The position numbers and the translations under genes were made by a program. 60,909 nucleotides of DNA from positions 1-60,909 of the forward strand of contig JBAXWB010000029.1 of assembly GCA_037128595.1 (NCBI GenBank), given 5' to 3'. Under the pieces are notes generated by a model. That model ran no database searches. It saw only the letters and a list, made by a program, of their open reading frames with translations, and had not been told where the DNA came from. Origin of the DNA: a bacterium (GTDB lineage Bacteria > Verrucomicrobiota > Kiritimatiellia > CAIKKV01 > CAITUY01). Of the stretch, positions 25,488-34,760 are shown piece by piece; position 1 is the stretch's first letter, and every line of letters begins with the position of its first letter.

Positions 25488-27398
25488 TCACCTGACGTGT
25501 TCAACATTCAGGCCTGCTGGTGCCCGGGTGTGTACCGGGCCACCGGGCTCAGAACGGGAGATATCCAGCATCCCATGCGGCGTTGGAAGTTCGGCATGGA
25601 AACACACGCCCAATTCCCCTGAAGGCTGGCTGAGGATCCGGTGCCAGCCCGGCTCGACGAGGCTCACCCCCATCAGGTGCCGGACCATGAGATCGATGAC
25701 GCCTGCCCCCCAGCCGTGGCACAGACTCATGCTGCAAATGAACCCCCATTCATGGCTCGAGTATAACCGCCGGGCATCGTGTAACTCCGGGTCCCACATC
25801 TCCCAGAGCGTGGGGGCATTTTCCCTTTCAATGATATCGGCCAGGTAACCGGTTAGGGCACGCACCGCTCCGGCCTGATCGCCACATCGGGCGCGGGCCG
25901 CCTGCTCATACCAGGCAAAATAGGGCGTAATGATAGAGGGGATGGCAGAATTATTGAACACGCCCGTCAAAATCTCCTGCCGCATACCCGGGTCGCACAT
26001 GCCGGCCAGCACTGCCCAGGCATTGGTCTGGCGCGTGGGGCCGGAGGGGCCAAGCCTGACACCGTCCTCATAGGTCCGGCGGTAGTGTCCATCATACCCA
26101 GGCATACGCGGGTTGCGCACAGGGCCCACATGGTTGAGCGTGTGGATAAAGCCCGAGCCGGGCTGCCAGAACATGCTGATAACCGCCTCCTGCAGGGTAT
26201 CGGCCCTCGCCGAAAACCGGGCCGCATCCCCGGACTCTCCGAGCCATAAGGCTATTTCAGCCGCCTGCCGCAACCCTTCCACATGTTTGATTTGCAGCCA
26301 GCTTAATTCCTCGAAGCGGCCGCCCACCGGCATATCCGACCAGTCAAGAAAGCCGATCTCAAAGAAGAAGGACTGTTTGGGATCGCGCGTAATAAACCCC
26401 TGGCTGTTGACCTGCGTCCGCACGACCCAGTCAAGAAATGCCCGGATCTTGTGGTAATGGGGTAAACTCTGCTCGCGGGAGATCTGATGGGCCAACATGA
26501 ATTGACGGAGCATGGCAATGGCATCAAAAGAATAGACGGGCACCCCGTTGACCCAGATTTCGACCGGAAATCTAGCGAGCATCCGCTCCACTGGCTCAGG
26601 AAGGGGCGTCAGCCAGTCCATTGCGGCCTGAATGGGGCGTGCATCTCCATACCAACCGGTACGATCCCGTTTGATCCCGTCCCACAGACAGTCGGTCCGC
26701 GTGCAAAGCCGGGCAGTATAGGCGGCCACCTGCCAGACGCGCTGCATCCGTTTATCCTCACAGCTGAAGGTCGCGAGGGGGGCGGGACAGGGATAGAGCG
26801 CCAACGCCCGGATGTGCAACGAGACGGGGCCACGGGCCTCAACCAGACGGAGCCGGACAAACCGGAAGCCCCGGGGCTCCCGGTGGATTCCGTACCGCCA
26901 CGCATTCCAGGCGGAGTTTTCGAACCGGTGCTGATGCCGGCCAGCCCCGGGACAATGCCAGTAATCCTCGGTGAAAGGCGCCTGGTTTTCAATCAGCCCC
27001 TCCGCCTCCGGAATGCTTTCGCCAAAGCGGGCGGTGAGGGAAAAGGCGCCTGCTGCCGACACCTCAAGCACCAGATGGCCATCGAATTCAGTCCCGAAAT
27101 CGATCAGCAGGTCACAGACCGTGCCGGGCCGGCTGATCAACACCGGACCGGAATCCTGCAACAAATGAAGCCGATCCCCCCACAGGCTGACAGTGCGTTC
27201 ATCCGGTCCACGCAACAAACCATGCGGGTAAACCCAATAACCAGGGATGCCGTTCTCGACCAGGTCAGGAATACGCCCCTGCGTCGGGTCGGAAGAGAGC
27301 GTTTGTGGATGCAACCAAGGTGGGGTGGCCGCAGAGAGGCATGCCGAGTTTGACGCTTGCATGATGGGTGCTGAATCTGTTCTCATAGTGCGCGCCAT
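25488..27398 (-). CDS. GH78-type alpha-L-rhamnosidase-like glycoside hydrolase
   Basis: The 636-residue protein carries a beta-rich N-terminal domain with GxxVYPHGLLRGPDERTV and an (alpha/alpha)6 catalytic domain. The diagnostic GH78 acid motif appears as TDCLWDGIKRDRTGWYGDARP (usual pattern D-C-P-x-R-x-E/R-x-x-W-x-G-D), and EMWDPE/EWGF come later. The family releases terminal alpha-L-rhamnose from polysaccharides and glycosides. There is no signal peptide, so it probably acts in the cytoplasm. It is divergent from the GH2 gene, implying a shared substrate. The start is uncertain: ATG 27398 or an internal ATG at 27362, with no clear ribosome site at either. Confidence 0.75.
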   Translation of the reverse strand: MARTMRTDSAPIMQASNSACLSAATPPWLHPQTLSSDPTQGRIPDLVENGIPGYWVYPHGLLRGPDERTVSLWGDRLHLLQDSGPVLISRPGTVCDLLIDFGTEFDGHLVLEVSAAGAFSLTARFGESIPEAEGLIENQAPFTEDYWHCPGAGRHQHRFENSAWNAWRYGIHREPRGFRFVRLRLVEARGPVSLHIRALALYPCPAPLATFSCEDKRMQRVWQVAAYTARLCTRTDCLWDGIKRDRTGWYGDARPIQAAMDWLTPLPEPVERMLARFPVEIWVNGVPVYSFDAIAMLRQFMLAHQISREQSLPHYHKIRAFLDWVVRTQVNSQGFITRDPKQSFFFEIGFLDWSDMPVGGRFEELSWLQIKHVEGLRQAAEIALWLGESGDAARFSARADTLQEAVISMFWQPGSGFIHTLNHVGPVRNPRMPGYDGHYRRTYEDGVRLGPSGPTRQTNAWAVLAGMCDPGMRQEILTGVFNNSAIPSIITPYFAWYEQAARARCGDQAGAVRALTGYLADIIERENAPTLWEMWDPELHDARRLYSSHEWGFICSMSLCHGWGAGVIDLMVRHLMGVSLVEPGWHRILSQPSGELGVCFHAELPTPHGMLDISRSEPGGPVHTRAPAGLNVEHVR

Positions 27399-27450
27399 GG
27401 TGGCGAGGCATCAGCCGGAAGTCAAGAGCATGAAAAAAGGGGTAGAGCGG

Positions 27451-29943
27451 ATGAGCCTGAATACACTTGATTTGAATGGAACCTGGCGTGCCCGCTGGTC
27501 GGATGGCCAACGGGGGCGTAGCGAGTATGCCCAGCGCGAGGTGACTGACCCGGCCCGTTATATCGATGCAACCGTGCCCGGCGAGATCCATCTGGACCTC
27601 ATCAAGGCCGGACTCATCACCGAACCTACGGAGGGCCTGAATGCGCTCTCGGCCCGCTGGGTGGAGGAGATGATCTGGAGTTACCGTCGCGAATTTACCG
27701 TTCCCCGCTCCGCCCTGAAGGCCGGGACCCGCACCTGGCTGGTCTTCGAAACCCTCGATCTGGTGGCCACCATTGTGCTCAATGGCAAGGAGGTCGCCCG
27801 GCACCGCAATTTCTTTTATCCCTGCCGGGTCGAGGTCACCGACACCTTACGTCCGGGCCTGAATGTCCTGGCGGTTCATCTGGACAGCGGCCTGCATGAT
27901 GTCTCGGACCGGCCCGGCGAACCCTACAGCGGACAGATTGACTACAAGCTGCACAAACGCACCTGGCTGAGGAAGCCCCAGTGCCAGTTCAGCTGGGATT
28001 GGTCGACGCGGCTAATCAATGTGGGCATCAGCGGGCCGGTGCGGCTGGAATGGACACGGGACACGGTACGGGTCGACCGCCTGGTCCCGCTGGCCTCACT
28101 GGATGCCGATTTACAAAATGGGTCCGTCCACGTGCGTCTGTTTGTCGAAGGCCTTGGCCAGACTCCGGTCCGGGGGGAATTGACGGTCCAGATGACGCCC
28201 GGTGACGTTTCGGTGAAACTGCCGGTCGACATCACACCGGGTTTGAACCCCGTTGAGGCCGTGCTCAAGATCGTACAGCCAGAGCTGTGGTGGCCTGCGG
28301 GATGTGGCACGCAAGCGCTCTATACGATCACGGCCACCCTGAGCCTCAAGGGCCGCCTCCTGGCCCGGCATGAGGCCGCCATCGGCTTCCGCCATGTCCG
28401 GATCGATCAGTCCCCCCATCCGGAAGGCGGCCGGTATTTCACACTTGAAATCAATGGGCGCAAGGTGTTCTGCAAGGGCGGAAACCTGGTCCCTGCCGAC
28501 ATGATCTTTGCCCGGATTACCCCCGACCACTACGAGACCCTGACCGCTCGTGCCCTGGAAGCGAATTTCAATATCCTTCGCGTCTGGGGGGGCGGCCTCT
28601 ACGAAAGCGACACCCTTTACGACCTGTGCAACCGCAAGGGCATCCTGGTGTGGCAGGAGTTCATTTTTGCCTGCGGCCGGTATCCCGGTAACGACGTGGG
28701 GTTCGTGGAGGACTTCAAAAATGAAGCCCGCCATCAGATCCGACGCCTGGCCCAGCATCCCTGCCTGGTCATCTGGTGTGGCAATAACGAGATGGAGCAA
28801 GGTTTGTGGGAATGGGGCTTCGATAAATATGGTGCCCTGTTTTCGGACCTGTCCCTCTTCCATCACGTCATCCCGCGGCTTCTGGCCGAAGAGGATCCTA
28901 CCCGCTATTACCAGCCGTCATCCCCCTACTCGCCTGACGGGCTCAGCCCCACCCGGGACGACTGCGGGGACCAGCATCCCTGGAGTATCGGATTCCATGA
29001 TAATGATTTCCGCAAATACCGGAAGATGATCAGCCGCTTTCCGAACGAAGGCGGCATTCTGGGGCCGACCTCACTGCCCACCCTGCTCACCTGTCTGCCG
29101 GAGGGACACCGCCACATCCAATCCTTCGCCTGGCAATTGCACGACAACAGCATTGACAGCTGGGCTGAGCCCAGTCCCACCGACGGGATGCTTCAGCAAT
29201 GGCTCGGGCTGGATATCCGGCGACTTACCATCGAAAAGTTCGTCTACTGGGGCGGACTGCTCCAGGGCGAGGGCTTGCGCGAATATGTGGATAATTTCAG
29301 ACGCCGGATGTTCGACTCCGGGGCCGCTATTTTCTGGATGTTCAATGATTGCTGGCCGGCCACCCGTTCCTGGACGATCGTCGATTACGCCCTGCGCCGG
29401 ACCCCCGCCTTCTGGGCGGTGAAACGGGCCATGGCGCCTGTTTCCGTCGTCCTTGCGGAGGAGCACGGCAAGGTGATCGTCTATGGCGTTAATGATACGG
29501 ATCACCCCATCGAAGCCGATCTGCGCTACGGCGTGTTCAAGCTGGCAGGCGGCTATCCCGTCGAGTTGGGTAAGCCCGTCATCCTGGTTTCGAATGCCTC
29601 CACCCCACTGGCGGAATTCCCGGCGCGGCTCTGGACGAACCGACGCGCCAGCATGGCCTTTGGCGTTCTGACCCGGAAGGACCAGATCTTGGCCCGCAAC
29701 CGGCTCTATGATCCGTTCTTCAAGGAAATGGCCTGGCCCAAGGCCAAAGTCCGGATCACGGTAAGTCAGGGAAAGGCCACCTTCAGCTGTGATCAATTCG
29801 CCTGGGGGGTGTGCCTGGATTTAGAGGGTGAGACGGCGTTGGTCGATAATTTCTTCGACCTTTATCCTGGTCAGGCACACCATATTCCCTGGCGGAAAAA
29901 GAGCCCCCCCCGACTGGTTCATATCGGTAACGACCTGAAGTGA
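27451..29943 (+). CDS. GH2 beta-mannosidase-like glycoside hydrolase
   Basis: The 830-residue form begins at ATG 27451 with AGGGG 8 nt upstream; an ATG at 27430 is the alternative. An N-terminal jelly-roll (LDLNGTWRARW ... ATVPGEIHLDLIKAGLI) and Ig-like domains lead to a TIM barrel. The barrel contains GGNLVPADMI, NILRVWGGGLYESD, the acid/base Glu in WCGNNEMEQGLW, and a nucleophile region FPNEGGILGP in place of the usual SEFGxQ. The layout is that of beta-mannosidases. No signal peptide is present. It is divergent from GH78, only about 50 bp away, so both may answer one regulator. Confidence 0.85.
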   Translation: MSLNTLDLNGTWRARWSDGQRGRSEYAQREVTDPARYIDATVPGEIHLDLIKAGLITEPTEGLNALSARWVEEMIWSYRREFTVPRSALKAGTRTWLVFETLDLVATIVLNGKEVARHRNFFYPCRVEVTDTLRPGLNVLAVHLDSGLHDVSDRPGEPYSGQIDYKLHKRTWLRKPQCQFSWDWSTRLINVGISGPVRLEWTRDTVRVDRLVPLASLDADLQNGSVHVRLFVEGLGQTPVRGELTVQMTPGDVSVKLPVDITPGLNPVEAVLKIVQPELWWPAGCGTQALYTITATLSLKGRLLARHEAAIGFRHVRIDQSPHPEGGRYFTLEINGRKVFCKGGNLVPADMIFARITPDHYETLTARALEANFNILRVWGGGLYESDTLYDLCNRKGILVWQEFIFACGRYPGNDVGFVEDFKNEARHQIRRLAQHPCLVIWCGNNEMEQGLWEWGFDKYGALFSDLSLFHHVIPRLLAEEDPTRYYQPSSPYSPDGLSPTRDDCGDQHPWSIGFHDNDFRKYRKMISRFPNEGGILGPTSLPTLLTCLPEGHRHIQSFAWQLHDNSIDSWAEPSPTDGMLQQWLGLDIRRLTIEKFVYWGGLLQGEGLREYVDNFRRRMFDSGAAIFWMFNDCWPATRSWTIVDYALRRTPAFWAVKRAMAPVSVVLAEEHGKVIVYGVNDTDHPIEADLRYGVFKLAGGYPVELGKPVILVSNASTPLAEFPARLWTNRRASMAFGVLTRKDQILARNRLYDPFFKEMAWPKAKVRITVSQGKATFSCDQFAWGVCLDLEGETALVDNFFDLYPGQAHHIPWRKKSPPRLVHIGNDLK

Positions 29944-29990
29944 TAATACTGGAGTTTTTTCGGATTGTCCCTTATTGTGAATGCTCTTTT

Positions 29991-30395
29991 ATGAGAAACA
30001 AGTCATTAAAGGATTATCTCCTGCTCGCGTTGTGGCTGTCCTTGTCCGGACTTGCCACCTCCCTCGTGGCCGCACCAGAAGTGACCGTCCCGGCAGGGAT
30101 TGTCATGAAAACGCCCGACACGTTCATTGTCAATGACCGCGAGTATACCTCATCAGACCTGATCAAAGGTTTAAAGAAGAACAAAATCCCGACCGCTTCC
30201 CCCCTGATCGTTGAAGTTCCCGCCGACACCTCCATGACGGTCATCAAAGATCTGACCCAGCGGCTGGCCACCGCCGGCTACAAACCCTTCTTTAAATACC
30301 CGCGTCACGCGGATGCCGCCGTGAAAGATCCCAACGCGCCCCTCACGCCCCCTGTCACCCCTCCTCCTCCCAAAAAACAAAGATCGCGGAAATGA
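29991..30395 (+). CDS. Secreted protein with ExbD/TolR-like domain
   Basis: The 134-residue form from ATG 29991 starts with a basic N-terminus and a hydrophobic stretch (LLLALWLSLSGLATSLVAAPE), probably a cleaved signal or single anchor. The following 70 residues (VMKTPDTFIVNDREYTSSDLIKGLKKNK ... LIVEVPADTSMTVIKDLTQRLATAGY) resemble the periplasmic domain of ExbD/TolR proteins. The tail is Pro/Lys-rich. No ExbB partner is nearby and the N-terminal Asp of ExbD's membrane helix is absent, so energy transduction is doubtful. It starts 47 nt after the GH2 stop. Confidence 0.5.
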   Translation: MRNKSLKDYLLLALWLSLSGLATSLVAAPEVTVPAGIVMKTPDTFIVNDREYTSSDLIKGLKKNKIPTASPLIVEVPADTSMTVIKDLTQRLATAGYKPFFKYPRHADAAVKDPNAPLTPPVTPPPPKKQRSRK

Positions 30396-30461
30396 ACGGA
30401 ATGCCACCCGATATTTCCATATTCCACCCCATCGTGTTATCGAGATAGGCACACAGGTTGT

Positions 30462-32441
30462 ATGATGACCCCGCTCGACAGCACTGAGTCCCCGGTACCG
30501 CAGAACGGGAACACGCCTACCAGCCATCCCAAACAGGCGATCTTGGGACTGACGATTGCCGCCTTGGGCGTCGTGTATGGAGATATCGGTACAAGCCCGC
30601 TCTACTCCACCCGGGTCAGTTTTACCCCCGGGTGCGGAGTCCCGCCCACCGAGGCCAATATTCTGGGGATCATCTCGATGATCCTGTGGTCCTTGCTTTC
30701 CCTCATCACCATTAAATACCTGGCGCTGGTACTTCGTGCAGACAACCGCGGTGAAGGGGGCATCCTGGCCCTGATGGCCCTGGTTAACCAGGACCGGAAA
30801 GCCGGCAAAAGGACTCTATTTTTTGTTTTGTTGGGGCTACTCGGGGCCTCCCTGCTCTATGGAGATGGACTGATCACCCCGGCCATTTCCGTATTAAGCG
30901 CCATCGAGGGCTTGAATATGGGCGCCATCACCTTCACTCCCCACACCATCGTTATTCTCGCACTGGCCATGTTAATTGGCCTGTTCTGGATGCAACGACG
31001 CGGCACCCAGTCGGTGGGCACTATTTTCGGCCCGGTCATGCTGGTCTGGTTTGCCGCCATCGCCAGCCTCGGAATGATCTCCATTTTCAAGACGCCCTGC
31101 ATTCTGTCCGCCCTGAACCCGTGGCATGCCGTTGAATTTTTTATCGCCAACCGGTGGCAGGCCTTTGTGACCATGGGTGCGGTGTTCCTGGCGGTCACTG
31201 GCGGAGAAGCCCTTTATGCCGATATGGGCCATTTTGGCATCGGGCCCATTCGGCTGGGGTGGTTCACCCTTGTCATGCCGGCGTTGGTATTGAACTACTG
31301 CGGGCAAGGGGCCTGGATGCTCCATCAATTGAGCGATCCGCAAAGTGTGACCCTGATCAACGGGCAGGTCACCTTGAATCAAGCCCTGATCTCGAACCTC
31401 TTCTACCGGAACGTCCCCCATTGGGCCATCTATCCGATGGTGGCCCTCGCCACCGCAGCCACCATCATCGCCTCACAAGCGATTATTTCAGGGGCTTTTT
31501 CAATGACCCGACAGGCCATCCAACTCGGCTATTGCCCTCGTCTGGCCATTGTTCACACTTCCAAAAGACAAATCGGGCAGGTCTATCTTCCCCTGGTCAA
31601 TGGGCTGATGCTGGTGGGAACCCTGCTCCTGGTGCTCGGGTTTAAAAACTCCGACAGTCTGGCCGGCGCCTATGGAGTGGCGGTGTCGCTCACCATGCTT
31701 ATTACGACCCTGTTTATGATTGCCGTGATGCGCCGGCTCTGGAATTGGCCCTGGCTGGTCGTAATCCTCATCGCCGTGCCCTTCCTTCTCATGGATCTCA
31801 CTTTTTTCGGATCCAACATCCTGAAGATCAGCGAAGGCGGGTGGGTCCCTCTGGCCATTTCATCCGGATTCATTATCATAATGACTACTTGGCACCGTGG
31901 CCGCGACATTCTGGGGCGCAAGATGGCCGAAGCGGCCATTTCGATTGATCTGTTTATCAAAGATGTGGCCACTTCAAAACCCCACCGGGTGTCCGGCGTT
32001 GCTGTTTTTCTGACCGGAAATCCAGACGGAATTCCCCGGACCCTGTTGCACAACTATAAACACAACAAAATCCTGCACGAACAGATCGTATTCATTACCA
32101 TCCAAACCGACGATATCCCCCGTGTGTCGGACGCTGACAGAACCCAGGTAAAAGTACTTCCAGAAGGGTTCTATCAAATCCTGCTCCGGTATGGATTCAG
32201 CGAGGACCCGGACCTGTCATCCTACCTGAAAAGTCTCAAGATTGAGGGACTTGATTTGGAACCGATGAAAGTGACCTTCTTCCTCGGGCGCGAAACCCTG
32301 ATTCTCGTCAACAACCCGGATATGCGACTCTGGCGTAAAATCCTATTTTCTTATCTGTCGCGAAATTCATGGGATGCCTCCAAGTTTTTCCGGATCCCTC
32401 CGAACCGGGTGATTGAAGTCGGGATTCAGATCGAACTCTAG
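30462..32441 (+). CDS. kup: Low-affinity potassium uptake protein Kup
   Basis: This K+/H+ symporter belongs to the KUP/HAK/KT family. The 659-residue protein has the hallmark ALGVVYGDIGTSPLY in its first helix, then DNRGEGGILALMAL, GDGLITPAISVLSAIEGL and TGGEALYADMGHFG. About twelve transmembrane helices are followed by a cytoplasmic C-terminal domain of about 150 residues. Length and motif order are normal. It lies between the ExbD-like gene and the lpoB-like gene, each with gaps of about 70 nt. No KdpDE-type regulation is visible. Confidence 0.95.
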   Translation: MMTPLDSTESPVPQNGNTPTSHPKQAILGLTIAALGVVYGDIGTSPLYSTRVSFTPGCGVPPTEANILGIISMILWSLLSLITIKYLALVLRADNRGEGGILALMALVNQDRKAGKRTLFFVLLGLLGASLLYGDGLITPAISVLSAIEGLNMGAITFTPHTIVILALAMLIGLFWMQRRGTQSVGTIFGPVMLVWFAAIASLGMISIFKTPCILSALNPWHAVEFFIANRWQAFVTMGAVFLAVTGGEALYADMGHFGIGPIRLGWFTLVMPALVLNYCGQGAWMLHQLSDPQSVTLINGQVTLNQALISNLFYRNVPHWAIYPMVALATAATIIASQAIISGAFSMTRQAIQLGYCPRLAIVHTSKRQIGQVYLPLVNGLMLVGTLLLVLGFKNSDSLAGAYGVAVSLTMLITTLFMIAVMRRLWNWPWLVVILIAVPFLLMDLTFFGSNILKISEGGWVPLAISSGFIIIMTTWHRGRDILGRKMAEAAISIDLFIKDVATSKPHRVSGVAVFLTGNPDGIPRTLLHNYKHNKILHEQIVFITIQTDDIPRVSDADRTQVKVLPEGFYQILLRYGFSEDPDLSSYLKSLKIEGLDLEPMKVTFFLGRETLILVNNPDMRLWRKILFSYLSRNSWDASKFFRIPPNRVIEVGIQIEL

Positions 32442-32509
32442 TTTGCCGCTCGACACATCTACGTCTTAAGCATTATTATGTGAGGACATTTTGAAGAAGG
32501 AGATAATCC

Positions 32510-33130
32510 ATGTCGCAAATACGAACCACGGTTAAGATGTCACTTGTTGCGTTATCAATCCTCACGATCGGGAACGGATGCAGTGTTTTCCGGGCAACCG
32601 TCCAGAACGAAGAGGTAAACAAGGCCTCCGTAAAACCACTGGATACCACCTATGATTTCGCCGATCTGCGCTTACTCGCCGAGGCGGTCACGAGTGAACT
32701 CGCCGATGCCCCGGTTCTTGCCGGAAAACCAATTCTGGTGGTCATGGGTATTGAAAACCGGACCGATGAGCATATTGACACGAAAGCCATTACGGACACG
32801 ATCCGCACGAAACTGATCAATGGAGGCAAAGTCAGTTTCGTCAATGAAAGCCGGCGCGATTCCTTGATGAAAGAACAGGGGTATCAGCTCGCTAACTGCA
32901 CTCCGGAAACTCAAACCCTGATCGGGAAACAGCTGGGTGCCCGCTATATGCTCACCGGCTCCCTGATCAAAATCAAAAAAGACACACCCAAGCAGCTCAG
33001 TTTGTCGAAACTGGAGAAAGTCTACTACCAGCTCACCGTGGAAGTTACTGACCTTCAAACCGGGCTGATCGCCTGGACGATGCAGAAGGACCGCGTCCGT
33101 GGTGCCAGCAAGCCGATTCTCGGTTGGTAA
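32510..33130 (+). CDS. LpoB-like penicillin-binding protein activator (lipoprotein)
   Basis: The 206-residue protein follows AAGGAG by 7 nt. It has a lipoprotein-type signal ending GNGCSV (Cys about residue 24), although the lipobox is imperfect. The mature domain matches the LpoB/COG3417 family: VNKASVKPLDTTYDFADLR, ILVVMGIENRTDEHIDTKAIT, KQLGARYMLTGSL, and LTVEVTDLQTGLIAW. In E. coli, LpoB reaches through the peptidoglycan to activate PBP1B. It is followed 49 nt later by a COG3014-like lipoprotein; these two families often occur together in proteobacteria. Confidence 0.8.
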   Translation: MSQIRTTVKMSLVALSILTIGNGCSVFRATVQNEEVNKASVKPLDTTYDFADLRLLAEAVTSELADAPVLAGKPILVVMGIENRTDEHIDTKAITDTIRTKLINGGKVSFVNESRRDSLMKEQGYQLANCTPETQTLIGKQLGARYMLTGSLIKIKKDTPKQLSLSKLEKVYYQLTVEVTDLQTGLIAWTMQKDRVRGASKPILGW

Positions 33131-33179
33131 CCACTCACCTATCACCATGCGGTCATCACGACCGCAGTAAGGGGCGAGG

Positions 33180-34307
33180 ATGAAAATCCCGGAGTTGACG
33201 CGCAGCAGGACTTGCGGTCTGTTGCTCATGCTCCTGATGCTTGTGTCCGGTTGCGCCACAACCGTCCCGCTCGATGCCGCACGCCGGGATTTCAGCAACG
33301 GTCAACTGGAGGCGGCTGACCGATCTCTAGCCGAGCGTCCCCATGATCAGAACGCCGTGATGAACCTCATGGAGCGGGGCATGATCCGCCATCTCCGGCG
33401 GGATTTCACCAACAGCACCGCTGACTGGCTTGAGGCGGTTCGTCTTGAAAAGGAACTGGAAACCCACAGCATCACCAAAGCCGGTGCCAGCATGGTCGTC
33501 AATGACTCCGCCCTCGCCTTCCGCGGCTATCCCTATGAGCGCACGTACCTGCATGTCTACCTCGCTAAAAACTACCTGGCCATAGGGGCGTGGGAGGATG
33601 CCGGGGTTGAGGCCCGTTCCATCGCGTATCAACTGGAAAAGCTGGACGGTTTTCCGGATGATGCCTTCAGTCATTATCTCACCGGGTTCTGCCTCGAACT
33701 CGGAGGCGATGACAGCAATGCCGCCCGGCAATACAGGGAGGTGGCCAAACTAGCACCCGACTGCGGCATTGACCCCGCGACCGGAAGGTTTCCGCCAGCC
33801 AGCACCACCACCAACCACCCGCCTATAGCGGGGCTACGAGGAACCGAACTGGTCTGCTTTCTCGATTTTGACGGACAGTACGGGATCATCCCCCAGTCTG
33901 CTGAGATCTATGCCAATGGGAAACTGCTGGGGACCAGTCGCACGCTGACCACGATGTTCCAACTGCAATCGGCCAGTATCGACCGCATGGCCACCCGGCA
34001 TGCCGCCAAAACCCTCTCACGTCTTGCGTTTAAATTGGCCCTTTTCATCGCCGCCTCGTCACGCGATGAGAACCTCGGACTCCTCACGGGCTTACTGCTC
34101 CTGGCAATGGAAAATGACGATCAACGACGTTGGGAAACGCTACCCGCCAAGCTCGCTGTCGCCCGTGTTCCCTGCCCCCCGGACCTGAAAGAGTTCGAGG
34201 TGGTGTTCAAGGGATTTTCGGGACAGACGGTCAGTCGAATCACCGTGACCACCCCGCTGCACCAGAAGGACCGGATATTCGTATCCCTCTGCCGTAATTA
34301 CCCGTAA
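33180..34307 (+). CDS. COG3014-type lipoprotein with TPR-like repeats
   Basis: The 375-residue protein has a clean lipobox (LLMLLMLVSGC, Cys at about residue 25). Helical repeats over residues 35-210 (DFSNGQLEAADRSLAERP ... YLHVYLAKNYLAIGAWEDAGVEARSIAYQLEK) recall the COG3014 lipoprotein family, often found beside LpoB. The second half is beta-rich and of unknown function (GTELVCFLDFDGQYGIIPQSAEIYANGKLLG). The linked lpoB-like gene suggests a role in peptidoglycan or envelope maintenance; this rests on context only. It ends 3 nt from a convergent gene. Confidence 0.7.
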   Translation: MKIPELTRSRTCGLLLMLLMLVSGCATTVPLDAARRDFSNGQLEAADRSLAERPHDQNAVMNLMERGMIRHLRRDFTNSTADWLEAVRLEKELETHSITKAGASMVVNDSALAFRGYPYERTYLHVYLAKNYLAIGAWEDAGVEARSIAYQLEKLDGFPDDAFSHYLTGFCLELGGDDSNAARQYREVAKLAPDCGIDPATGRFPPASTTTNHPPIAGLRGTELVCFLDFDGQYGIIPQSAEIYANGKLLGTSRTLTTMFQLQSASIDRMATRHAAKTLSRLAFKLALFIAASSRDENLGLLTGLLLLAMENDDQRRWETLPAKLAVARVPCPPDLKEFEVVFKGFSGQTVSRITVTTPLHQKDRIFVSLCRNYP

Positions 34308-34310
34308 GGG

Positions 34311-34754
34311 TTAGAACATCAGGTTGATGACCCCGTAGACCAGCATAGCGGCCAGGATCAACATGATAATTGCCTTATTCCGCTGGACCTGCCGCTCCTG
34401 CCGGAGGGGCCGCACCGAGTGGAGGCTGCCCGTCCCGAAATAGGTCTGAAAGCGCTGGTCCGGAACAGGCCGGGGAATGTTCAGTGGCTCATTAGCCCCC
34501 TGCATCGCGGCCGGCGGGACATTTTTTTCTCCCCCCCCCGCAGGCGCCGGTTCCGACGGGACCGGCCTTGCGGCCACCTCCACAGGGGGGATTTCTCCCA
34601 CGACCTTGCGCAAACGGCGTATCGCCCGGTCAGGATCGGGACTTTCGATGGCATGAGAAATCCCCTTGATATCATGCTCCACACGGGCAATTTCCCGTTG
34701 AAGCGACTCAAGCTTCTCCTGCAACCTTGGATTTTTACGCCGGACGCGCTGCAT
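34311..34754 (-). CDS. Tail-anchored coiled-coil protein, 147 aa
   Basis: The N-terminus is a basic coiled coil (NPRLQEKLESLQREIARVEHDIKGISHAIE). A Pro/Ala-rich linker (residues 55-105) and a single C-terminal membrane helix (KAIIMLILAAMLVYGVINLMF) follow. It has no signal peptide, so the coil should face the cytoplasm. The gene is 6 nt after a second tail-anchored coiled-coil gene of similar design, which makes a partner complex likely. No family is recognised. It ends the long minus-strand operon. Confidence 0.55.
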   Translation of the reverse strand: MQRVRRKNPRLQEKLESLQREIARVEHDIKGISHAIESPDPDRAIRRLRKVVGEIPPVEVAARPVPSEPAPAGGGEKNVPPAAMQGANEPLNIPRPVPDQRFQTYFGTGSLHSVRPLRQERQVQRNKAIIMLILAAMLVYGVINLMF

Positions 34755-34760
34755 AACGCT

